Shown here in pieces: positions 48,513-58,906 of a stretch of DNA of 64,000 nucleotides (position 1 is the stretch's first letter; every line of letters begins with the position of its first letter). Below the pieces are notes generated by a model, which was given only the letters and a program-made list of their open reading frames with translations, was not told the origin of the DNA and searched no databases. Made by a program: the position numbers and the translations under genes. The DNA is from Klebsormidium nitens (taxonomy: Eukaryota > Streptophyta > Klebsormidiophyceae > Klebsormidiales > Klebsormidiaceae). The DNA lies in contig DF237205.1 in the NCBI GenBank assembly GCA_000708835.1, forward strand, positions 56,601 through 120,600, read 5' to 3'.

Positions 48513-49844
48513 TTACGACCGTGAGGACCCAGTCAATAACTCAAGTTCCCCCACTTGCACATTTGACTCATTCTCCGGCCTAATTTGCTGTGCTACACCC
48601 TCTTCTACAGCTGGTTCGTCCCGAGCAGCAAGCTTTGCAAGCTTGCATTGAATGTCCCTAATCTCCTCCTTGTAATACTTCAGCCGCCAGTTCCCCAAGA
48701 CAAAGTATACAATCAATATACCCACGACGTCCGCGGTGACGATAGCCAGGTACATCCACCATGATGAGCCAAAGAACGTACCAATTTCCCCGCAAAACTG
48801 AGAGTTGTTTGTGGACCAGATGAGGCCCGCTATTGCAAAAGCAATGACGAACGCCAGGATCGGCACCATGTAGAAAGGTGCCGAGGATATGAGGAGGAGC
48901 AACAAGTCCTTTGAAAGTCGCCACCCGCCCCCATCAGTCTTCATAAAATGATTGTCCTCCAATTCTTTAGAAGTCCCCCCTTGCATGAACGCCCGAAAGA
49001 GGACGACTTTTCTTTTGGAGACTGCCCCAGATAGGCTCTGGTCGATGGCAAACAACGTCAGGGTCGCACCCATGAAAACTAGGAACGCGAAAAGGACCGT
49101 CCCCAGTCCCTTTAATTGAGCGCTAGTCTTGTCCACGAGACACCCCTGATACATGATAAGCAGAATGTTGACCAACTGCTCAAAATCATCGGGGATTGTA
49201 CTGTCTTCTGGAATTGGCAAATTGAACACGACCTGGCTTTCCTGGCCCCCGGTCCCACAAATGATGCTCAGATTGAGCGCACGGTCTGGGGCCAAGATAC
49301 ACCCCTTGAACTGGTGTGCACCATCCGGATCGTGGCAGCAGGTTGGAAGCTGGGTGATTGTGGGCGATAATTCCACAGCAGGATCGCCGCTGTCGCTAGA
49401 TAAGAGCTTGGTAAAGACCTCCACTTGTTTGCCCAACGCGCAGCAATCAAAGGAGAAAGCCGCAGACTGCTGCAGATTTGCGAAGGGAGATGATGAGCAG
49501 CAATCGGCCCTGCCAACAAGCCCATTGGTGAAGATGAAATTGAGGCAAAACACAAACAGGGACAGATACACCGTAAGGAGAGCAAAACTTCGGCTGTGGC
49601 CTTGGTTGACCAGGTCCCTTTGCTCATCATACAAACTTTTGATGTTGCTCTCAAAAGTGCTAATGTTGATGTTGTCAGAAGCATCGTATTGCGCCGATGG
49701 TAAGAGTTTGGCACTTGCATCAGCGCTGGTTGCATTTGGTGCATCCATTTGAAGCCTCAACAGCTCAATGCAGCCAACGCCTGAGCTGCAAATCAACTTC
49801 CGGGTAAAGCATTCTGAAGAGATCCCTGCCTTGCTTCCCCCCAA
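48513..49844 (-). CDS. Intronless four-helix membrane protein, unrecognised
   Basis: A single open frame of 443 codons, unusual in this intron-rich window. A second start, MDAPNATS at 49748, would give 411 residues and removes a Cys-rich lead that looks untranslated, so I favour it. Four predicted TM helices: SFALLTVYLSLFVFCLNFIF, GLGTVLFAFLVFMGATLTLF, LISSAPFYMVPILAFVIAFA and MYLAIVTADVVGILIVYFVL. The first loop is long and Cys-rich (CCSSSP, CCALG, CCHDPDG), likely luminal or extracellular and disulfide-bonded. The tail is polar and acidic. Topology recalls tetraspan proteins, but the large loop lies between helices 1 and 2 and no CCG signature is seen, so it is not a canonical tetraspanin. 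A retrocopy or a lineage-specific family is possible. Confidence 0.75.
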   Translation of the reverse strand: MGGSKAGISSECFTRKLICSSGVGCIELLRLQMDAPNATSADASAKLLPSAQYDASDNINISTFESNIKSLYDEQRDLVNQGHSRSFALLTVYLSLFVFCLNFIFTNGLVGRADCCSSSPFANLQQSAAFSFDCCALGKQVEVFTKLLSSDSGDPAVELSPTITQLPTCCHDPDGAHQFKGCILAPDRALNLSIICGTGGQESQVVFNLPIPEDSTIPDDFEQLVNILLIMYQGCLVDKTSAQLKGLGTVLFAFLVFMGATLTLFAIDQSLSGAVSKRKVVLFRAFMQGGTSKELEDNHFMKTDGGGWRLSKDLLLLLISSAPFYMVPILAFVIAFAIAGLIWSTNNSQFCGEIGTFFGSSWWMYLAIVTADVVGILIVYFVLGNWRLKYYKEEIRDIQCKLAKLAARDEPAVEEGVAQQIRPENESNVQVGELELLTGSSRS

Positions 49845-52800
49845 AATCTGAGACTCTGAGAAATCAAACCCTCAGCCACCATTCTACGAACGGCAAGTCC
49901 TTCCGAGTTTGAATTTCAGGAATGTTTCTTCCCACACTGCTTCACTGTGGAGTAGCGCAGCTATCGCATTACAGCTGTTACAGTAGCTGCGTAGAGCTCT
50001 GTGAAGCTAGAGCTCTCAGTCTGCACGCAGGATCAAGTTCAACGTGCCAAGCTGCATAATGCATTCATGGGTACCGTTAGGTACATACCGGTATCCACTG
50101 GTCCACAATTCTGGTTACCCCTTAGGGTTACCGACTAACTCGACGGTACCAACTGCTAGGACCTCCTACCTCGCACCTAGAAAAAGCCTTCTGTCCGGAC
50201 GGAGTCTGCAGCAGCTGGCCATGGGCTCTATCCGAAACCCCTAGTATCCCTCAGAGTGACGGTGCTCCGACAGCTGTCACGACTCATGAGACCGAAAGCA
50301 GACATGCACGACTGGACGGTGCCGCCGGACGTTGTCCAATCCGGAACTTGTCCATACAGCAGTGTCCGACAGTGCCGTTGTCGAGCTTCCGTGCCGCACG
50401 CTCATCTGATCGTCGGTTTGCCTTCGTAATCACATCATGGTCCGGGGGCTCCCCCTCCGTCTGATCATTATCCACCAAAACGGTATCGAAGAAAACGGAC
50501 ACCACTCCGAGCACAAATGCGTGCCCCACCGCTATATTAAAAGGTGAAAGGGAAACCCCTTCAAGACATTGAAGTACGCCAGCATCTTTGCGATGCAGCA
50601 GCACACCCCCTTCACGCCAGGATGCTTCTCCGGTTCAATGTGAATCGAGACCCAGTTTTAAGTACGCTTGCTTCTCAGTATGGGCAAGGCGGCTTAAGTG
50701 GCCAGCACCAACCTTGAAAAGGACTTTCAAAGTCGATACAGTGATCCCCATATTCTGAATATATTCAGAGCGCGTATGTTCATAGGAACGAGACTCTTCA
50801 CCCGGAAGCGTTCTTGAAGTCTTTTTGAAGACCGTCATGAATCCGGGTCCTGATTTGCTGATTTATGGTGCTTCCGACCGTTTTGAATCGCGGTTCCATT
50901 CCGTAGCACGTGCTTCTGGTGCGTCAGATTCGGGGGGGCCTGTGCAAAGATCTCCCTTCCCGGGCCCCCCAAGATGTGCTGCGGTGCCGGACGCGCATGA
51001 CCGACGAAGAACGTGCGAAGGCCGCACCCTTCGTATTTGCACCCCTCCATCCAGCACTTGCCGCACCCCAGGATTGCCGCGACCATCACATGTTCGAAGA
51101 GCACGTTCTGTGCCAGGATGTCACAGGTGAAAATGCAGAATCAGGCGTGATGCTGGACGACTTCTCTCGCGAAGCTGACGACCAGCCGGACGACATGCAA
51201 AGGGCGAACTAATGATTCTTAGGAATGTCTGGCTTCTTGAAGGTCCCCAGGTTCGACAGACACTTTCTTGCAGGGGTGGATTCCTGACGTCATCGATTGA
51301 GTGCCTCTGAAAAGGAGCAACGCATCAGGACTGAACTTCAGTACTGAGCTCCTGCCTTTGAGATATCGCAGAAATGGGCTCATTGGAAACATAAACGCGT
51401 TCGTCAGATTCTTCCTCCCATGATCGAGGATCACGTCAGCAAAACATCGTAGAGAAAGATGCAAGGGCCAAACAGCACTCTTCCAAACCCCCTGAAACCG
51501 ACGAGTATTCAATCTGAAGTCAGGGTTCAAAAAGCGACAGCTGGCTTTGCCTAGATGCAACATCCACGTGCAGGAAAGATGCAATTGGGAAAGGTCTGCT
51601 CAACAAACACATGACGACCCCGAGCCACGACTGGCCAACCCGATCGATTGTGATTTCAGACCGCCTGCGATTGCCCGACCAGAAACAGCAGTTATAAATC
51701 TGGACAGTGCACTCATCACGATCGGTTCTGTCTTTATCAGAAGGTAACCTTTTCCGTAAACTCTCGAAGCACGTAAAATGGAAATTGAGGGAGAGTCGTT
51801 CCGGCCAATAACGTCAAAGATAATCGTTGGGTTCTTTGCATCAGGGTCGACACGGGAGGAGGACGTCTTAAGTTTTCCACGATGGTACAGTTGTCTTTGC
51901 AGAAGCCCTTTTCTTATTTCGAGTGGGGCCTTTCTGGCCGTACGAGAAGGCCTGCCTTCAAGTACTTCTGGCGGCACGGCACTGACGACGAGAAATTTGA
52001 TAGTCCTTGTCACGTCGTAACAGGCAAAGTTGAATGTGCAGCACTTTTCCGCAGGAAGGGACCCGGCGCTCCACAAAGCTCTGTCCCCCTTCAGGAAAGG
52101 TTGAAGGAGTATGCAAGTCTGCCCTTGAATCTGCTCCCCGGCCGATCGTCCGTCATGTCACCCGGAGTACTTCAACAATCGCCCAGGAAAGCTATCAATT
52201 TGCTCTTCGCTCCGAAATCCATCCTCGCAGGTTGACAAGACCCCTTTCGAGCGCGCCCAAGTCACGAAGAAGAGGGAATCCGTCCATCGCCTCATTCTGT
52301 TCATTGGCCAACAGCTAGTGACTGGAGATCGTTCGCGCCCGCAGCTCTGAGGCGCCTGGCCGAGCAAGTACGAGAGTCCGGAAGCTAAGTGGCTTGAATG
52401 TGCACGTTGGAGTGAAGTTCTAATTACTTTCTGAAAGACCTGGAATTCGGCAAGGGCTCTTACAGTCTATTGACCTCGTAGCTCAGATATTGGTCCAAAT
52501 CGATCAGATTCCTTGCAGAACTTGAAGAGGTCGAGACGGCAGTCAGGCAAAGTTGAGGAGACCGTTGAGAAGAACCTCCCTGAACCGTCCTGAATAGGAC
52601 AAACTCGGATCTTCTTCGGACCTTGTTCGTACATCGTACATACAAGTGTTTGCAGGCTCAAAGCGACCGCGCCTCGTATGCATCCAGACTCGCCTCGGAA
52701 TGAGCTGAGACCGTGTTCGGACAGTGCTCGGACTTGTTACGGACATCATGTATGAATCGTAAGGCGTCAAATCAATGTTATACGCAGTGTGTCGGACGTC

Positions 52801-54072
52801 ATCCGGACAGCCTACAGACAGCGGAAATCGTCCGGCACGTGTCCGTAAATTTAGTCGGCCACATGTTGCGGTCTGAAGCAGGTCCGACCTTTGTCCAGAA
52901 TCTGTCTGAACCAGTCCGGCCCTGGTCCGAGCCCTGTCTGACCAGCTCGGACCAGATTCGGACAAAGGATCTATCACAATGGACGGCCTGATGTTGCTGT
53001 TGCATCTCTTGCCGCAAGCATGCACAATTAGAATCAGCGCTTCGAACTTTTTGTGGGGTACAAGCAAGGTGCGTGGCACTAAACATCCGCAATGCCTCTG
53101 AACATAAGTTGCGCGCCAGATGGCGGTTGAATCCGAGGCTCATGGCACGTGTTTATCAGAGATCGACTTCTCGAGGCAGGTTTGCATATAATGCACCTTG
53201 TGGTGCATCTTCCGACCTTCCTTTTCACATTTTTCACACTGTCGACGGAAGCAGTCCGACACCAATTCATCTCACCCTTATCCTTCAAAAAGCCAGTCGC
53301 TGTGTATTGCATACGCTATCCCTAAAACATCCTTTTTTCAGAGCGACACAATTCAATACTGCTATAGAGCTTAGGAATTGCTATGTATAAGTATAGTGTC
53401 CGCTGTCACTCACTCATGCACGCTACTCGGTTAACGGGCCAATGTGAAAGGAGAGTATATGTATTCCAAAAACAAGCTGAATCGCACAGCTCTATTGCTA
53501 GCCGCCTCTTACTGGCACCACACCACACAACAAACCACACATGCATTCAGTCATTACTGTACAGTTACTATTGCGGCACCATTATATGCCCTCTCCTCTT
53601 CGCCTCGCCTTTTAGTTTAAATCACGCCGCACGCCGCTTGGTGCCAACGTGCCTTCGTTCTGCGCGGAAGGGGCCGCTCACTTCAGAGCTCGAAGCGAGA
53701 GTAGATTGCGTTCACCTGGCAAAAGGCACCGTCGCGGATCAGTTCAATATCAAAGTCAAAGAGGGACGTCCGTTTAGACCCATCAATCAACGCGCAGCAC
53801 TTGGAACGTCACGACACAACCATGAGCTCTGCCACGGCTGCCCTAGTATGAAGTTGGACGTGAAGTTCGCTTAAGCGGACCGACCTTTGAAACTAGCTGG
53901 AGCCGTGCTTGTTGCCTGGAATTAGGGTACGCTTCTTTGCTCAGGTTGCCAAAAGTTGGACCGTTGTCGAGACACATGCTCTTAACGCTGGCAACGCGAT
54001 GTGTGCGTGGTCGGCGCAGCTGCCTGATCTGGCTGCCTGTTCTTGCGGAGTTCACGTGCACTGATCAAAGGC
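49845..54072. other. Gene-poor region with short ORFs and repeats
   Basis: About 4.2 kb with frames of up to 178 codons on both strands but no recognisable family and no convincing exon chain. Stretches at 50284-50604 (-) and 51882-52235 (+) read somewhat like protein, yet neighbouring frames are broken by stops. They may be remnants of decayed genes or mobile elements. A degenerate minisatellite is listed separately. Confidence 0.4.
52690..52985. repeat. Degenerate minisatellite built on a GTCCGA/TCGGAC word
   Basis: The words gtccg, cggac and their complements recur roughly every 10-13 bp (gtccgacc, agtccggcc, ggtccgagc, ctcggacc, attcggac). It looks like an old tandem array of an approximately 11-bp unit, best preserved at 52880-52975. 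No coding pattern is seen. Confidence 0.6.
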
Positions 54073-54675
54073 TCAAAGCTTCCTCACCCAAGCTGGGGCT
54101 CTGGGGTTCAAAAGTAACGGCGACCACTCTTCAGCAGCCGAGTCGCCGAGCCCTTCGAATGATGTTGCGGGTGGGCCCGCCTGGGGGGCGTCGGGATCGA
54201 CGGCGATAAAGAACGTTGGGGCACGTGTCGCCGGCTGCGAGACCGGCTATGCACAGTCAGCTTGAGGACGCTTTGGAGTAGATTTCAGGTTGCATCAAGC
54301 ACAAGCTTACCACGCGGAAAACGATTCCCGCAGAGCGCTTCCAATTGAGTTCCTTGAAACGACCTGTGACCTCATCACTGAAAGCCTGCCATCCATCAAA
54401 CGTGGAGCGCCCGCTTCCCGCGGCTCTGCCTGGCTTTCAGTGACGGCCAAGAGACGGCAGAAGAATAGCGGGAAACAATGTCAATTGAAAGGCGGTGTCC
54501 CTTCTTGACAGGTCCCTCAGCTCACCTTCTCAATGGTTGCAAGCGTCTGACTGGTCGCCATCAGGTTGTCGAAATCGAAGCAGGTCGACCCCTCGCCCGA
54601 GAGGAACCCTTCGACGCTCATGTCGCTACGCCAGTCTACGCCGTCAAGGGTTGGAGTTTCGGGTACTTCCTCCAC
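54073..54675 (-). pseudogene. Second copy of the last two exons of the neighbouring gene
   Basis: Exon-like segments 54675-54526 (50 codons) and 54234-54073 (54 codons with stop) match the last two exons of the gene at 55202-57677, including acceptor, donor and stop positions. The final exon has exactly the same length in both. Conserved protein words include VDPDAP, WSPL and NPRAPAWVR.L at the stop. No upstream exons or start codon belong to it, so it is a partial gene copy. Because both frames are still open, it could instead serve as alternative 3' exons of the neighbour. Confidence 0.75.
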
Positions 54676-55201
54676 CTACATCAGAGCATCCGAAGAACGT
54701 AAGTCAGCCACTGTATGGTAGATACTACTAGCGCGTTGGAGCACGTGAATCGACAGGTCCCTCAGTTGAAGAAAGATTGCCCAAGCGAGGAGTGACAAGC
54801 CGAGCCAATGGAGGGAGAACCGATTTTGTTTCAGAGGCTGCTGTAAGCGAAAGGGGATTGGCTGACATTTTCAAGAAGGAACCGTCTGAGACTGTGCTGT
54901 TCAGATCAAGCGAAGCTGATTTCACAACAGGAAGCCATGACGGCAGCATGATGCTCCGGGTTCGACGTTAGCACAGCTCTGCCCCTGGGCGCACCTCGCG
55001 CGCCGCGCGCCCACCTTGTTCTGATGTAATCGCTGAGTTTGATCTCTATGATTCGCTTGAGACAAGGAAATTTTCTCGTGTGGTGATTTTATATCCCACA
55101 TGGTCGCTAGTGCGGCTCGTGGCGGCAGCGGGCAAGGTTGCTCTAGCTGCCTTGTTTTTGCAAAGAGCTTGCCGCGAAGTTCGCGTGCACTGGTCAAAGG
55201 C

Positions 55202-57677
55202 TCAAAGCGTCCTCACCCAAGCCGGGGCTCTGGGATTCAGAATCAACGGCGACCAGTCTTCAGCAGCCAAATCGCCGAGCCCTCCGAATGTTGCTGCGGG
55301 TGGGCCTGCGTAGGGGGCGTCGGGATCGACGGGGATGAAGAGCGCTGGGGCACGTGTCGCAGGCTGCGAGACCGGACATGCACAGTCAGCTCGAGGACGC
55401 CCGGGAGTACATCACACACGAGCTTTGCGAAGCGGAGACGGTACTCGCAAAACGAACTTAACCGTCCTCATTACGTAGGTTGTCACGAATTGACGTCCTC
55501 AAATATCGGAATGCCACTCTCTTGCACGTGGAGCGCCCGTTATCCGCGATCCTGCCTGGCTTTCAATAATGGGCGCCAACTGCAGAAAATGAGTTTGAAC
55601 GATGACAGAGGAACGACAAGAGAGGCGGTGTCCCTTCTCGAGAGTTTTTCTCAGCTCACCTGCTCACTAATTGGGAACGTATCGTCCGTCGCCGTCAGAG
55701 ACAGGCTGTCAATGGAGAAGTCAGAAGACCCCTCGGTTGAAGGGGAACCATCGACGCTCATGTCGGTTGGCCAGTCTTCACCCTCATGGGGTTGAGAGTC
55801 GGGAGCTTCGTCCCCCTACATCAAAGAATTCGCAAAACGGAGATCAGCCACTGTGTGAAGTTTGGTTCCGTCCGATCGTGGGAGCAGTATGCACGTGCCT
55901 CGAAGGAAGAAAAATTCGGTTTCAAGGTTTGCTTCAGCCATCAGTGACAGGGTGAGCCCTTTTAGCAGAACTGAGGGTTTCTCCTTCTCAAAGCAATCTG
56001 TTCTACATTCATTTGAGTAAGATAGTTTCGAAGCAACGCGCCCTCTCGTTTTTCAAGACGGCCTCCCTGCAAGAGCAAGACTGTAAAATCCAAGATACAT
56101 GGAGGGCTACCTGGAAGATGCAAACGACGAACCTGTGACCATACGAGACTCAAATGTGACGTCCTCGGATCCAATGCGGTGTTTCCAAACCGGGTCGAAG
56201 GACACGCTCAGAATTTCTATTCTGAACCAGAGCTCTTCTCACCTGCGGGGTCAAGGGCGCCGGCGGGTCGTCCGCGACTGCGGGCAGCAGCGGCGCGCGC
56301 GCAGCAAGCGCGTCCTCCATTGCTTGAAAGACCAGGTAGAGTCTGGCCAGTGTGTGGGGCCCCACTTTTTCGACATCCGGGCCGTCGAAGGCGGCCTGGA
56401 AATCGGCCAGCAACGCCGCGTCATCAGCCGCCTTCCCGAGCAGGAAGTCGATGCCGTCCAGGCACTCGGCCTTTGTGATCTCCTGACCGCGCCCCACGGC
56501 TTTGGGCTGCTTCTCTTTCTTGGGCGTCGGCTTCGCGGGCGACTTGTCTGACTCCTCTTCCGCAGCCACCTTGTCCTTCTTCGCCTCTTCTTTCTCCTCC
56601 TTCTTCAGCAGGAGCTTCTCCTTCCGTTCTTCCGAGACGAAATCCTCCCACTTTGCTTCCTTCTGCAGCGTCGAAAGGAGACGCGTGCTAAAGTAAAACT
56701 TCCCATACTTCGTGCAATTTACGAAGCACTCGAGCCTTGCAAGCAATTAGGGCCCCATGACTCTTCATGCCTCGATGTTACATTATCCAATGCCTCTATT
56801 GTCGTCCTCAATCTGAAGTATCACAGAACTTAAGGAATTGGCTGCTAGTAGCAGATTTACCCAGACTCAAGTATTTACTCTTACCTTGCCAACAGACTTC
56901 TGGTAGGGCTGGAACATTTTCAGCAGCACTGATTTCAAAGCTGCAGACGTCGCCACTCCATGGAAGACCGTGGCTGCAGGCCTCAGCCTTCGTCTGCCGA
57001 GAGGAGCTGCCTCGGTGACCGAAAGACTCCTGGAAGTGATGTGAGGCCCGGGTCTCAATATCCAACAAGGTCCTCGTTAGACTCCAGCTCGATCACTCTG
57101 AAGCCGAGAAAGCTTACGTCATAGCTCCTCTATGTGAGAAACCAGGGCTCTTGAAGTCTGAGAGAAGGCAAGCTCAGCTGCCAAGATCCAGGGAAGCGCG
57201 TTCAAGAACAACGTTGCTTTGCAATATATTCGCTGTATGAGAGCTTCTCCTCTGAGTTGCCGGTTGCCTTCATCAGATTGCAGTCTTGCAGCTTGGTGAC
57301 GAGCCTATCCCGTGTGATCGCCTAAGTCATCAGAACCAGGAACATATATGCTTGCACACGACAAGTTGACACAGGATCATCTCATTCTGAATTGTCAAAA
57401 AATGGATGTCCAAGGACTGCCTTGCTGTGCGTAACGATTCCTCAATTGAGCAATTGATGTAGCAAGCACAAATCACATACAGCGTTCAAACTTCAAACTT
57501 GAAAGGGGATCCCAGCTGCATGCTTACGCACCCAGAATAAAGTAATGCTGGACCTGAATCATGTGGAAGAACTTACTTGAGTGCAGCCACGTGGGGAGAG
57601 CTTACGATCTTGAGCAGGACGGTGACATATTCAGGTGACACCTTTCCTTCATGAATCACTTGCTTCAGTTGGGCCAT
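55202..57677 (-). CDS. Unrecognised gene with a Lys/Glu-rich helix and acidic tail
   Basis: No family recognised. Exons 57677-57606, 57321-57213, 56973-56885, 56662-56243, 55815-55660 and 55363-55202 sum to 1008 bases, 335 residues plus stop, all in phase. The 57213 donor (CAAC/GTTG) is weak. Seen: a short helical start (MAQLKQVIHEGKVSPEYVTV), a second helix pair, a strongly charged coiled stretch (ERKEKLLLKKEEKEEAKKDK), a Lys/Pro linker, a helical block ending ARLYLVFQAMEDAL, and an acidic, Ser/Pro/Asp-rich C-terminus ending NPRAPAWVRTL. No signal peptide or TM helix is visible, so it is likely soluble, nuclear or cytosolic (inference). Its last two exons occur again downstream. It diverges from the large gene at 58907, 1.2 kb away. 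Confidence 0.7.
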
Positions 57678-58906
57678 CTCGCCTTCTCCCTTTCTATTCT
57701 GTACTGCGAGGGAGGCCATCTCCTGTTCCCAGCTTTAGGGAGCTTGTAGATAGCCTGACTTTGTGTGCAAGCAGAGCGCTGAAAAGCTCAAGAATCTGCT
57801 CTAGCAAGCTGTGTACAAACTTAACTGAAGAATCAATCTGAGGGGGCGTCGGAAGCTGATTTGCTGCACTACCCGCCTTTGCAATCGGACGGCGCCAACA
57901 GCCTCATATTTCTCTTGCACGGCGCCGGCGCCCGCACATGTCGGCACTCCAGTCCTGGCTGGATAACTAAATTACAGGTGCCTCTCTGCATCAAGCGCTT
58001 TTGAAAAAAGCTGGTCGGATTCTCTATTGGTTGTAAACTCGTTTTTAATGAGCTCATGATCTCATGAGTATTGATCAAGCTCGACCACGAGGAAGCACTC
58101 AGGAAGCTGGCTGTCGGGCTGACTGCCAAGTCCGAACGGAGCCGATCGATGCAGTCGATCGATCATCGATGCACAACATGACTGCGAGCGAATATACACA
58201 CCCTACACTCACTGCCGCCGGCCGTGACAGCCATCGGTCCGAGACGCCCCGGGCTGTCGTAGGCTCCGCAGGAGCTCCTTCAAAGCTGGATCTTGAGGCA
58301 TCGGTAGGCTCGGGCTCCATAGCCCGAAGGCGACGACTGTCCAATAATTGCATCATTAATTGCGAAGTACACTCGAAACTTACATTTCACGTTAGAAAAG
58401 ATTCTTTTGAGATCCGAACCAACCGGGCAAGCAAACAAAAAATCCTAACCAACAGAAATACTCGCTCTGGACCCAACCCCGCCCTAACCACCAAGCCAAC
58501 CTTACTTGTCTCCCGGGCGCCTATTTTAATTGAAGCGGGGGTTGCCAGAGTCTACGAGGTCGATCGATCCGCATCTCTCGGATCTTTGACGTCAGTCGAT
58601 GGCGGTCGAAGATCGACTCCGGCGATGAGCGTCGGAGCTGAACATTTGTTTGTGCCGGGTGCTGGACGTGTCGGACTCGTAGATGAGAAGATGTTGACAA
58701 CTTTTTTAAGAGGGAACTTCCCTGGGAAGCTTGCTGTTTATTGCCATGATTATTGCTGTCTTCAGAGTCCTGACGTTTCAGAGGGTGCTTGTGCGATGTA
58801 CCAACTACAAAGGACTTGGCTGAATAAATGCGTCTGGACCATACCTTCGGGCGGTCTTTCTTTGATCTGACAATCTGAGAGGTTGCTATATTCAACAGTA
58901 GATAGT
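57678..58906. other. Divergent promoter region
   Basis: Lies between two outward-facing starts. It contains a 268-codon plus-strand open frame (58064-58870) with biased, motif-free composition, which I judge to be chance. The region is rich in gatc, cgat and tcga words. Confidence 0.45.

Noticed and set aside
50284-51215. Possible decayed gene or transposase from short protein-like frames
   Set aside because: Frames on both strands are short, broken by stops and lack any motif; not enough to name.
58064-58870. 268-codon open frame on the plus strand between two divergent genes
   Set aside because: No motif or domain, biased composition, and it ends just before the clear start at 58907. Judged to be a chance frame in a promoter region.
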